From the NCBI RefSeq assembly GCF_020509005.1, contig NC_063012.1, positions 10,292,001 through 10,356,000 of the forward strand: 64,000 nucleotides of DNA, read 5' to 3'. How positions within the stretch are numbered: position 1 is the first letter of the stretch; the number at the start of each line of letters is the position of its first letter. Below, in pieces: positions 54,780-64,000 of this stretch. Position numbers and translations under genes: made by a program. The DNA is from Fulvia fulva (lineage: Eukaryota > Ascomycota > Dothideomycetes > Mycosphaerellales > Mycosphaerellaceae). The notes beneath the pieces were generated by a model. It did not search any database, was not told where the DNA came from, and saw nothing but the letters and a program-made list of their open reading frames with translations.

Positions 54780-55112
54780 ATGTCTGCTCAGGGTTACTAC
54801 GGCGGTGGTCAGCCACAGTATGGTGGTCAGCCTCAGTATCCTCCACAGTCGTAGTAAGTTGGCCATGCATTATCGTACTAGAGACTCATGCTGATGATGC
54901 GAAGCGGCGGCGGCTACCCACAGGGACCTCCACCACAAATGAACTACGGCTACCAGCAGCCTCCCCCGATGCAGCAAGCCCCACCACCACGACAAGACAA
55001 AAGCAGAGGCTGCCTCGGCGCATGTCTCGCGACATTGTGCTGTTGTTTCGTTTGCGAAGAAGGATGTGAATGCTGCGCGGACTGCTGCGAGTGCTGCATG
55101 GACTGCTGCTAA
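54780..55112 (+). CDS. Cys-rich (CYSTM-like) small protein
   Basis: Two exons (54780-54853, 54905-55112), phases agreeing, 93 residues. The N-terminal two thirds are Gly/Gln/Pro/Tyr-rich (MSAQGYYGGGQPQYGGQPQY). The C-terminus GCLGACLATLCCCFVCEEGC is followed by ECCADCCECCMDCC. This arrangement, a disordered PQ-rich head plus a Cys-rich terminal helix, is that of CYSTM stress-tolerance proteins, which anchor in the plasma membrane. The tail here has 15 Cys, more than is usual for the family. The intron is 51 nt with a GTAAGT donor and GAAG acceptor. The function in this fungus is unknown. Confidence 0.82.
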
Positions 55113-55762
55113 GCTTTCCGGAACTTTGAATAACCTCGAGCGGAAGGATGAAAGCAAGGATGGAAGCGGAGGCAGTCAACGGTGCGTGAGCAAGGCTCCA
55201 ATGCGGCGGAGTTGTGGCTGGATGAAGTTCGGCATACGCTGGCTGCCAGGGCCTCTCTGAGCGTTTGCTTTCTGTGTGTATGCTGGTCATTGCGACAGTC
55301 TGGATACCGTAATACATGTGATTTCCTTGTGTTCGGTCATGCTGTGCTGGCGAACGTGGTTGCAGTCTCCAGTCTGGCTGACTGATAATGGCTACACAGT
55401 CGATCTGTGTAGGGAGCTCGCTGAATATGGGTTGAAGCGCACTGCTTCAAGTACGAGAGGCCGTAGACCCCACGTCTGAAGGAAAAGCTCAGTGCCTGGC
55501 GTGCAAGCTTTCCGTGGAAGTAACAATCCAGTACTCGGAGTTTGAGTTCCGTACATACGAGGGAGCCAGCTTCAATCGTCTTCGTGGCGACATTCGGAAT
55601 GCCACTCGGGCGGCAAGACCTCCCAGAGCCTCTTGATTGCGAAAGGGCCCTGTATAGCAATCTGTACTGGGGCGAGCTGCGCCGATAGTGCAAGGCAGGT
55701 CGACGGCTTCCCTCGCCATGGATCGCAAGGTGTACAAGTGCCAGTGAAATAGAGCTCCTCTA
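55113..55762. other. Convergent intergenic region
   Basis: 650 nt between converging genes: the 3' UTR of the Cys-rich gene and of TRS23. The short frames are not convincing. Confidence 0.4.
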
Positions 55763-56255
55763 TCACGACGGCCGGACCAGATACCCGCCAAGCGCTCGAT
55801 CAAACTTCTCGACACGAATGGGCATCTCCATGCTGTAGAAGGGATTCTTCATCACGAAGTTGCCATAGATTTCGTAGCAACGTCGAATGACGAGTTCTGT
55901 GTTTGGCTGCTCTGGGCTGGTGAATAGTAGAAACTTGACACCAGTGGGCGTTTGATAACATGTCAACCTGAAATGGCTGCTTTCGAGACTCTCGATGCCG
56001 GTCGTTGGTGGTTTCCTGTTTCCCGGTGGCTGTGGCGCTGACGGGGCCGGATTGATGCTCCGGGAGATGGCGTGAATACCATGGAATGTTCCTGCCAGGA
56101 TCAGGTAGTCGTTGGAGTCGAGCTTTTGGAGGCCTGGCGCAAATGTCCGGTTGTAGATTAAGCCTCCTGATGTTGAGGTCAGTATTGCCGTCTTGTATGG
56201 ACGTAGCTTGTTACGTACCGGCCTTGTTGATGATCAGAAGTGCAAATACAACCAT
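55763..56255 (-). CDS. TRS23: TRAPP complex subunit Trs23/TRAPPC4
   Basis: Two exons on the minus strand (56219-56255, 55763-56166) give 146 residues, phase 1 at the junction. The first exon reads MVVFALLIINKAG, then GLIYNRTFAPGLQKLDSNDY, LAGTFHGIHAISRSINP, the Pro-rich loop and SLESSHFRLTCYQTPTGVKF, and the end ENKNPFY-like (NFVMKNPFYSMEMPIRVEKF) DRALGGYLVRPS. This matches the longin/SNARE-like fold of Trs23. As part of TRAPP it helps activate the Rab Ypt1 at ER-Golgi membranes. The first 12 codons sit on an exon easily missed by automatic prediction; without it the protein would start at an internal Met. Confidence 0.93.
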
Positions 56256-56600
56256 TGTGCTGATATCGTCGTGAACGCCACTACTGTCCCGCTGGAACGA
56301 TGGTCTGGCAGTGCTGCAGATTGATGTTATGATGAAGCGCTCACCAGAGCAGCAAGCACGGCAAGTGCAATACGCGCTAGACACGCGGGCCGGGATCCGA
56401 ATCGCCCTGCATACGCGTGAACGCTAAGGATGATGGAGCTCCAGCTTCCACGCTCACTCTGACGCTCTGCTGTCTTGTCACATTCACGACCAATTTGCAC
56501 GACGCTCGCCTTTCGAACCTCCGCTCAAGTCCCGGCGATGGTCGAGCACTCGTCCTTCTCCCGCATCACTTGACCTCGACAACCCACCAGCACAACAAAC
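56256..56600. promoter_or_regulatory. Divergent promoter region between TRS23 and the E2 gene
   Basis: 345 nt separating divergent starts. It holds both promoters; no specific site is named. Confidence 0.45.
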
Positions 56601-58404
56601 ATGGCGCAAGTCAACACCTCAGGAGCGATTCAGCGTTTGACACGCGAGCTGGCGTGCGCCGAGAAGAATGAGGATCTGTCGCTCAAGGTCGCATACCGCG
56701 ATAACGACGTGCGTTCAGTACGAGCCATGATCATAGGCCCTCCGGACACTCCATACGAATTTGGCTTCTTCGAGTTCGACATGAAGGTGAGCCCAGTCGC
56801 TACCAGACGTCAAGCAATGATCACCTGCTGACTGCTCCGCAGTTTCCAAAAGAATACCCGATCAAGAACCCACATGTTGTATGCATCACCACCAATGGTG
56901 GTAGAACGCGTTTCAACCCCAACATCTACGCTGAAGGGAAGGTGTGCCTCTCAATCCTGGGAACATGGCGAGGCAACCCCGGCGAAGAGTGGTCTAGTGC
57001 ACAAGGCTTGGAAAGCGTCTTGCTGAGCATTCAGAGTCTCATGTCCCCAAACCCATTCGAAAACGAGCCTGGCTACGAGACCGCAAAGAAGGAAGAGCCG
57101 AACCCGAGCGCCTACATCGCAAAGATCAGACACGAAACATTGCGCATATCCGTCATGCAGCGAATGGAGAGCATACTTCAGATAAAGCCCGAGAGATCCG
57201 AGCCTGTCGCAAAAAAGTTGAAAAGCAGGGCCAGTGCTGCGGTGCCCGAGCCACCACAATCACCACCCGACAGCAACAGCGACGCGGCTTCCGGCAGCTC
57301 AGCATACGAGTACAATGCCGAAGCCACCTTCAATGCTCTTGACCTGGTACAATGGGATCCATTCGCGGACCTTGTCAAACGACGCTTCCTCTGGTACTAC
57401 GACTCGTACGTCCGCTCTATCAACAAATTCAGCAACGACCAGAAGGATGGTGCTGCCTTCAAACGAGCGGAATTCGAGTTCCCTCCAAACAGTATGGAGG
57501 GTAACTTCGACTACAGAGGTCTGAGATCACGACTTGGGGCCATCATGGACAAGCTCAATGAGGAGAAACGCCTGTGGGAACAGCAGGGCTTACAACAAGT
57601 CGCTCAGTCCAGCCAAATGGCGACACAGCTTGCTTTTCAGTTCAAGCAGCTGCAGTACAGCTGGAACGAAGGTCAGTACAGCGGGCCGCGCTTGGAAGTC
57701 AACCTGCCCGACCCCAACAATCCTTTTGTGTGGCAGCTTACTCTCTTCGGCGAGCCGATGAGCAATCTGGATGGCGGTATCTTCAACATGAAACTGCACA
57801 TCCCGCCGAAATTCCCCAGTGCGCAACCTCGCGTCACAGTTGAGACACCCATATTCCATCACCGCGTGAGCAGCAACGGCAATCTTTGCTACTTTCCGGT
57901 CAAGGAAGACGAGATTAACTCCCACCTTCAAGCTATTATCGACTCGATCGTCGACGATGACGACAAAGTCAAGTACGATCCGCGCTGCGCAGTCAATCCC
58001 GAATCCTTCGAGCTGCGGTTTGGAGGTACCGACAAGCGAAAGATCTACAACAGGAAACTGCGAAGAAGCGCCCAAGAGTCCAGTGAGTTCTTGTGAACCA
58101 GTCTCTCTTTGCACCCTGCAAGCACTTTCATACTCGCCATTTCATCGCAACCACGGACAAGGGTGGCAAGAGCAGAGATTTCCGACATGAAGTCAGGTCA
58201 TACATGATCACACTCGAGCAGTGTCGGCATTGTGAGCTACACCTCTGCGCTCTTCACGCTTCTCTGAAGACTTTACACCAATTTCAGTCGGTGTTGCTGA
58301 CTACTTTGCTAACAGGCCTTGAGCTGGATCCTACCAAGGCAAGGAATCAGTACGAATGGGTTATGGTTACGCTACTTCAGCGGCTGAGGCTGCTTGACGA
58401 CTGA
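56601..58404 (+). CDS. Ubiquitin-conjugating enzyme-like protein with two UBC-like domains
   Basis: Exons 56601-56786, 56843-58082 and, less certainly, 58316-58404. The first UBC domain covers about residues 5-165: GPPDTPYEFGFFEFDMK, FPKEYPIKNPHV, FNPNIYAEGKVCLSILGTW with catalytic Cys near 96, resembling the UBE2Z group. The second, about 340-455, has GGIFNMKLHIPPKFPSAQPR and VETPIFHHRVSSNGNLCYFP with a Cys near 411 at the matching place. A Ser/Pro-rich and helical linker separates them. The first stop is 58096 (479 residues). A GTGAGT donor at 58083 plus a branch site and AACAG acceptor would instead add SLELDPTKARNQYEWV and about 14 more residues, in frame; I prefer this, but both remain possible. 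Confidence 0.85.
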
Positions 58405-58692
58405 ACATGTTTCGAGGAATCGGCGTTCTGGTACCAAATGATAGTATGATACCCTGGGAAGCGTCGTTGGCGAGGCGTATAGCGTAAACAGTAAGAGTAT
58501 CAAGCTCTACACGATGCACATTAGTTGTCACTCCATATAACATGAATGGATTGAATGGATTTCGGGGCCGGCAAATTGAGCTGACACGTCCGTGACGCGA
58601 ACCCTCGCAAGGCAAGAGTGATCGCGTCTTCCCAAGCTCAATCTTAGATCGTTCTCTACACCTAACACTACACACCACCGGACATCGCAACA

Positions 58693-59870
58693 ATGGCGCT
58701 TCTCGTCGACAAACATCGTCCTCGTACACTCGAAACGCTTACATACCATCCCGATCTCTCTGACCGTCTCCGAGCATTGGCAAACTCCGGCGACTTCCCC
58801 CATCTGCTCGTGTACGGACCGTCTGGTGCTGGCAAGAAGACGCGCATCACGGCAACATTGCGCCAGCTGTATGGTCCTGGCGTTGAGAAAATCAAGATTG
58901 ACAGCCGTGTCTTCCAAACAACGACCAACCGCAAACTCGAATTCAACATTGTCTCCTCCAACTACCACCTCGAGATCACGCCCTCAGACGTCGGCAACTA
59001 TGACAGAGTGGTGGTGCAGGATCTACTGAAAGAGGTGGCTCAGACACAGCAGGTCGATTTGGCTGCGAAACAGAGATTCAAGGTTGTCGTCATCAATGAG
59101 GCAGACCATCTGACACGAGATGCTCAAGCTGCGCTGAGACGAACGATGGAGAAGTACAGCCCGAACTTGCGTCTCATCCTGCTAGCCAATAGTACGAGCA
59201 ACATCATCGCGCCCATTCGATCACGTTGCCTGCTGGTGAGAGTAGCTGCGCCGACGGAAGAGGAGATCTGTGAAGTGCTGGCCAGAGTGGGCAAGGACGA
59301 ACGATATCAGTCTTGTGAGCCGCTCGAGAAGAAGATTGCGAGGGATAGTAAGCGAAATTTGCGCAGAGCTCTGTTGATGTTTGAAGCTGTTCATGCTCAA
59401 AAGTAAGTCTGCCGGGCGTTTTGATCGTGAGATACACTGACATAAACAATCAGTGAAAATGTGTCTGAGAAGACTCCGATCCCTCCTCCTGACTGGGAGG
59501 CATTGATCGAAGCGATAGCCAAGGAAATCATCGCCGAGCGGTCTCCTGCGCGGATAATGCAAGCGAGAGCAAAGCTGTACGACCTGCTCTCGCATTGCAT
59601 CCCAGCTACGACGATTCTCAAAGTATGTTCTTCTCCAACCTCATACAACTCGAACACTCACTAACCACTCCCTGCTAGACACTCACTTTCAAGCTCATGC
59701 CAAAGCTCGACGACAGCCTGAAGCCCGAAATCGTAAAGTGGAGCGCCTTCTACGAACACCGCATCCGAAATGGGTCCAAGGTCATCTTCCACCTCGAGGC
59801 TTTCGTGGCCAAATTCATGCGCATCTACGAGGGACACCTGCTGGGCATGGATCTTGACTTTGACGACTAA
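58693..59870 (+). CDS. RFC5: Replication factor C small subunit (yeast Rfc5/human RFC3)
   Basis: Three exons (58693-59402, 59454-59622, 59679-59870) give 356 residues, phases 2 and 0 agreeing. The start MALLVDKHRPRTLETLTYHP is typical. The Walker A is the variant YGPSGAGKKTR that marks this subunit, near residue 44; the Walker B-like segment is VVINEADHLTRDAQAALRRT, and the arginine-finger SRC motif lies in IRSRCLLVRV near 175. The C-terminal collar domain ends FMRIYEGHLLGMDLDFDD. It is one of the five clamp-loader subunits that place PCNA on primed DNA and also serves in checkpoint clamp loaders. Introns are 51 and 56 nt. Confidence 0.96.
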
Positions 59871-60123
59871 GGAGGACATACAATAGCCTTGTGTTTCACA
59901 TGCTCTGTCGGCATTAGCGCGGCGTTACTTGGAGGGCAGCTGCAGCTCTGGATTCGCAAACGTCATAGCTACGGGTGGGATGCAGTGGTGTGTACATGCA
60001 TATCAAAGTCTTAATGAAACAGCGTTGAGCCTCACACGATCAACCACGTTTACTAAACTCAAACGCCCCAGCTCCATACCAATTCCACGAGACCACAGCA
60101 TCGCTGCCAGTGAGCAGAACACC

Positions 60124-60576
60124 ATGTCTTCCAACCTCATGGACACCGAGAAAGGCGGCGAGCAGACCCAGCACGTCCCCAACCACCACCCGTCCAATCT
60201 CCCTCCCTCACTAACACCCCCTACTCACAGATACGAAGGCGAATACACCGACGTGCAACCCCACAAGAAATCCGGCGGCCAGCTCGGCGAGACTGCAACA
60301 ATGACCGATCCCTCCCAAACAGACGCCGCAAAGCAACAAGCCGCAGCACGAGGTGAACGGACGGCGGAGAATATCCGGTATGGACAGACGATCTCGGAGG
60401 GGGGCATGAGTGGCTTTACGACGGGTCAGCAGGGCGGTGCCACGCAGGGAGGGTATGGGCAGGTGCAGGGTTCTGCGAAGGATGGTGGTGAGGGTGATGG
60501 CGATAGTGCGGAGAGTCAGAGGAGGAAGGCGGGATATGGTGGGGAAAGTGATCATAATAGGGAGGTTGGCGCATGA
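60124..60576 (+). CDS. Hypothetical small hydrophilic protein
   Basis: Single frame of 150 residues from MSSNLMDTEKGGEQTQHVPN. It is Gly/Gln/Ser/Thr-rich and low in hydrophobic residues throughout (GGMSGFTTGQQGGATQGGYG, RRKAGYGGESDHNREV), like stress-induced hydrophilic proteins, but no family is recognised. A 39-nt stretch ending CTCACAG at 60230 might be a very short intron, which would not change the frame. An upstream ATG at 59958 (in an irregular stretch) is less likely as start. Confidence 0.55.
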   Translation: MSSNLMDTEKGGEQTQHVPNHHPSNLPPSLTPPTHRYEGEYTDVQPHKKSGGQLGETATMTDPSQTDAAKQQAAARGERTAENIRYGQTISEGGMSGFTTGQQGGATQGGYGQVQGSAKDGGEGDGDSAESQRRKAGYGGESDHNREVGA

Positions 60577-60813
60577 GGTGATGTTGGACCGGTGGTTGTG
60601 GGCAGTACTGTCGACCGAGTCGCTGTGCTGGGACGAGTCTAGGGCGTAGTGAGTGGATTTGACGTCTGGTCGTCCTCTGACCTTATAAGCCACTCTGGGA
60701 AGCTCATAGATGGCCTTCATCCTATTCTCATCCTCTCAACGACCAATGTTGGCATATAGCTATTACATTGCTCACACGTCGATCTATATCTACGTCACGG
60801 TCTTGTAAGCTGC

Positions 60814-62553
60814 TCACGCCTTCCACCGCAGCATTGTCACGCTCATCTTCGAGAACTTGTACGACCCCTGACCATCCCACGTACTCTCCTCGATGCCCAC
60901 AGACTGCGTGTCTGCAGTATTTGTGACGTTCCACTCCTTGCCTGTGACGGTATACACGTCAACCTTACCACCCTCGGCACCGACACCATCCAGCTTGACC
61001 TCAAAATCGTCAGTTTGGTGCACATTGACAACCGCCATACTGACCCATCCATCCTCACTGACAGTCGCAGACACATCAAGCCAAGGCGTATCCGCCGCAG
61101 TCTGCAACCACTTCGGCTCCGTCTCGCCCTCGTAAGCTCCACAGCTCACATGCGTGGCGATCGTGTGTCCGCGCATATACTTGCTAAACAACAACAGCGG
61201 CCACCAGATCGTCTGCTTGTAAATCCCATCTTTCGAGGTCATCAACGGCGAAATCACATTGACGCTCTGCGCAATATTCGCCATGCCGACGTGTTTGCTC
61301 TGTCGGATGAAGACGTTCAGCCATATGCCTACTGCCAGTGCGTCGGAGAGTGTGTATTGCTCTTCAGCTCCGAGATCGCCGGGTGCGCGTTTGGGGTCCC
61401 AGACGTTCCATTCGTCGAAGCAGATTGATTGGCGAGGTACGCTGGCTGGGACGCCGTTCTCGATCCGAGCTAGGTCGATTAGAGAGGCGCAGATTTCGAT
61501 CGCTCGTTCCGCTGAGCGAGGAGCTACGGCGTTCTTCAGCGGGTCGCTGTCGCAGGCGGTGTAGATGTGGATGCTGTGCATGTCGATCAAGCTGGCCGTG
61601 ACGTTCCCGGCACCTAGGGCGTGCTGGTCCCATCTTACGCATTCTTTGACTAAAAGATTAGGGAGTCAGTACATAGTATTGACGAGACAGCGCAGAGCGA
61701 TAGAACCGCAACACAGCTAGCAGTCTCTCAGCACGACCCTATAGGGGCCTGCTGTCGTGCGCGTTGTCGTGTGTATAAGACAAGTAAGCAATTTTGAGAC
61801 ACTGCTAGCTCCGCCGCAACTGTATGTACTCCCTAGAACTTACTCACGAGTGTAGAAGTCCCATGTCGAATGGCCAGTCTCGCCGCAGAGGATGAGGGTG
61901 ATGGAAGGGTCGAGGAGTTTCAGTGCTTTCGCCCATTGGTATGCTTTCTTTGAGTAGTCTTCTTTCGTCATCTGCTCGACTTGCCATGGTCCCCAGCATT
62001 CATTGCCTAGCGCCCAGTACTTGACGTTGTAAGGCTTCTCGCGACCATGCCTTCGCCTCAGGTTCGCATAGTGTGTATCTTGCGTAGAGTTGCAGTACTC
62101 CAGCCAGGCGAGTGCTTCATCGAGAGTGCCAGTGCCGAAGTTGAGCGCCAGATATGGCTCCGTCCCCACAATCTCGCACCATTGCATGAACTCGTCAGTC
62201 CCGAATTGGTTGCTCTCAACACCAAGCCATGCTAGCTCTGGCCTTCTTGAGCGTTTCTCTTTCGGTCCAACACCATCAAGCCAGTGGTAAGTTGCAACAA
62301 AGTTGCCTCCAGGATATCTCACAACTGGGCAATCGAGCTCTTTCATTGCCTCAATCACGTCTTTACGGAAGCCGTGCTCGTCGATCAAGTCCTTGTTGGA
62401 GTTGTCTGGATCGTACAGGCCGCCATATATGCAGCGACCCATGTGCTCTGTGAAGCCTCCATATATGTTGTCGTTGATGTTGCTGAGCTTGCGATCTGGA
62501 TGGACTGAGATGCTGGCCTGCTTGCCTGCTTCCAGCTTGGTGAAGGTCGTCAT
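60814..62553 (-). CDS. Alpha-L-arabinofuranosidase, GH51
   Basis: Two exons on the minus strand (61848-62553, 60814-61649) give 513 residues, phase 1. Start chosen at MTTFTKLEAGKQASISVH; the open frame continues upstream without an ATG. GH51 marks are the N-terminal IYGGFTEHMGRCIYGGLYDP, RYPGGNFVATYHWLDGVGP, the acid/base Glu in YWALGNECWG near 185 and the nucleophile Glu in CFDEWNVWD near 315, then a beta-sandwich ending SMSVTMLRWKA. There is no signal peptide, so it acts inside the cell on arabino-oligosaccharides. The intron is 198 nt, the longest in the confidently called genes, with nothing recognised in it. The gene diverges from a sugar transporter. Confidence 0.92.
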
Positions 62554-63670
62554 GATATTATCGGTACGAACGAAGTTGGCTGACAACGAGTTGGCTCGAG
62601 TGTTATTGAGTCGTGTGCGGTGAAGAAGTTGATGAGTATAACGAGTGCGTTTTCGTTGAAGATAAGGACTAGAGCCGTGGAGATGATGCTGAGAATGAGT
62701 ATAATCGCGGTCCAGTCAATAAGTGATTTAATAAGTGAGGCGAGTGATGTTATTACTGCCGTTCGCTGATTAGCTGGGATGGCTCGAAATATCCTAAGAG
62801 CGAGCTGAAGGAGTGAATCAATAAAATCGAGTATATCCTTCTAAGACATACTAGATGATAAGGTAGTAAGGGGAGGGAAATAACTCCAGGGAGCCGATGA
62901 AGAAAATCAACATACCTCGACAGCAGGCAACAGCCCGTTCCTGCAGTTCGGCGTCTGACACCATGTTAGGTGGTTGCGATAAGTGAGGCAGGTAGCAATC
63001 GCCCCTTACTTACATGTATATCGAATTCGGGTGTCCTCAAATGTGATGACAATAGCGTGACAGAGGAAAGAGCATTGTTTGATCCCAACGGCGGCCTGGA
63101 TCTCTCAGGTACAGCTCCATAGTTTCCACAGCTCACATGCCAGGACGTGCTTGACATTACTGCCGCAGCTGCAGTCAACCGTCAACGCATGACATTCGAC
63201 ATAGGCGAGGACGATGGTAAGTCAAGATTGGTGGAAGAAATCGACCTTCTCGCTCCGGCAAACGACACGGGAAGGAATGCGCCGAGCCTGAGCTGGCTGT
63301 CTGAGGTCTCTCCACATCTCAGCCGCCAGCGATTTCCACTTCCCTCCACAAAGCTTGTGTAGCTGCCCATGGGAAGGCAATGCATCAACGAAGCAATGAA
63401 GACGGCGAGACGCCCTGTCAATCATTTCTGCCGCCATGACAGATCCGCCTAGCCAAGTTCAGCACATGGAGGCATGAGCTCCGCTTGCGAGGCACGCGTG
63501 AGACGCCACGCGACGCGGAACAAAAGACGGTACAGCGGCATCAAAGAAGGTAGACTCTCGGTTCGGTTGATTGTTTTGTTCTACTACATATTGGCGCCAG
63601 TCCCACGCGGTCGAGAGGTAGGTGAAAGCTACTGTTCGTCTTGCAATACGACATATACCATCTGTTCGCC
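62554..63670. other. Divergent region between GH51 and sugar-transporter genes, with an AT-rich stretch
   Basis: About 1.1 kb. It contains the promoters of both divergent genes. The stretch 62690-62880 is rich in A/T and in TA dinucleotides, poor in GC compared with the rest of the window, and may be a mutated repeat relic. The remainder (62880-63670) looks like ordinary unique sequence; no gene was recognised. Confidence 0.45.
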
Positions 63671-64000
63671 ATGGCGTTGCCTCCAAAGTGGTATCGTAAG
63701 CACACCAGATCTATTGTTGTGAAAGGATGGAACTGACGTTCTCCAGAGTTCCTGGTCTCTGTCTTCGCGTCCCTAGGCAGTGTGCTCTACGGATATGATC
63801 TCGGTGTCATCGCAGGCGCTGTTGCGTCGAACAACTTCGTCGCGACCTTTGACCCGACCAAAGCTGAAACGGGGGCTGTCGTGTCGGTCTTCACAGGAGG
63901 CGCTTTCTTTGGAGCAGGGCTTGCAGGTCCCGCTGGCGACTATCTTGGACGCAAGAAGACGATCTTGCTCGGTGCCCTGATCTTCATCTTAGGAGGTGGA
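63671..64000 (+). CDS. MFS sugar transporter, N-terminal part (runs off the window)
   Basis: Exon 1 is 63671-63695 (MALPPKWY and the first base of the next codon) and exon 2 starts at 63747 after a 51-nt intron, continuing past the end of the window. It reads QFLVSVFASLGSVLYGYDLG, VIAGAVASNNFV, TGAVVSVFTGGAFFGAG, then the sugar-porter signature GDYLGRKKTILLGALIFIL. This is the first third of a twelve-helix hexose/pentose transporter. The start exon encodes only eight whole codons, and the true start could lie in a further upstream exon. Substrate specificity cannot be judged. It diverges from the GH51 gene. Confidence 0.85.

Noticed and set aside
1..64000. CRISPR array, bacterial operons, rRNA, intact transposon
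   Set aside because: No regularly spaced repeats, no transposase or reverse transcriptase domain, no rRNA sequence was seen; the genome is fungal.

Overview
The window is a gene-dense piece of a filamentous ascomycete (Pezizomycotina) nuclear genome. The evidence is short introns of about 50-60 nt with GTRAGT-type donors, typical fungal gene content (oligosaccharyltransferase Swp1, TAF1 without bromodomains, Rex1, an FHA-kinase-FHA checkpoint kinase, S8 protease, GH51), monocistronic genes on both strands and no bacterial operon structure. A dothideomycete is my best guess, but that is an inference from the general look of the proteins, not from a marker. No CRISPR array, rRNA, convincing tRNA or intact transposon was found.

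Layout. 0-13.5 kb holds SWP1 (ER N-glycosylation), APS kinase (-), an unknown Ser-rich protein, the mitochondrial glycine-cleavage T-protein (-), V-ATPase subunit C, a charged coiled-coil protein and the SRP receptor alpha subunit (-). 13.9-22.7 kb holds YIF1, a dynamin-like GTPase, a PNPOx-like/ferredoxin-reductase fusion (-) and a zinc alcohol dehydrogenase (-) with an 8-nt micro-exon. 22.9-29.5 kb is the accessory part of the window: two tandem relatives of an unknown protein, one 5'-truncated and the other carrying a frameshift, an in-frame TAG and a G-to-A splice donor, followed by a further unknown gene with a CA-repeat frameshift, a possible broken small secreted protein, and more than 1 kb without genes.

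29.5-49.5 kb returns to core genes: TAF1 (-), a large low-complexity His/RGG protein, REX1 (-), two small unknown genes, RPS6, a PRPP synthetase and an FHA-kinase-FHA protein. 49.8-64 kb holds a secreted subtilisin (-), a conserved acidic unknown protein, a CYSTM-like Cys-rich protein, TRAPP subunit TRS23 (-), an E2-type protein with two UBC-like domains, the RFC clamp-loader subunit with a GKKT Walker A, a small hydrophilic protein, a GH51 arabinofuranosidase (-) and the start of a divergent MFS sugar transporter that runs off the end.

Most genes are unrelated housekeeping functions. The functional groupings I would defend are the secretory-pathway group (SWP1, SRP101, YIF1, TRS23) scattered across the window, and the divergent GH51/sugar-transporter pair at the right end, which looks like a small pentose-use module. 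Exon boundaries were placed by hand from GT/AG signals, reading-frame continuity and family knowledge; junctions in conserved genes were checked by codon phase.
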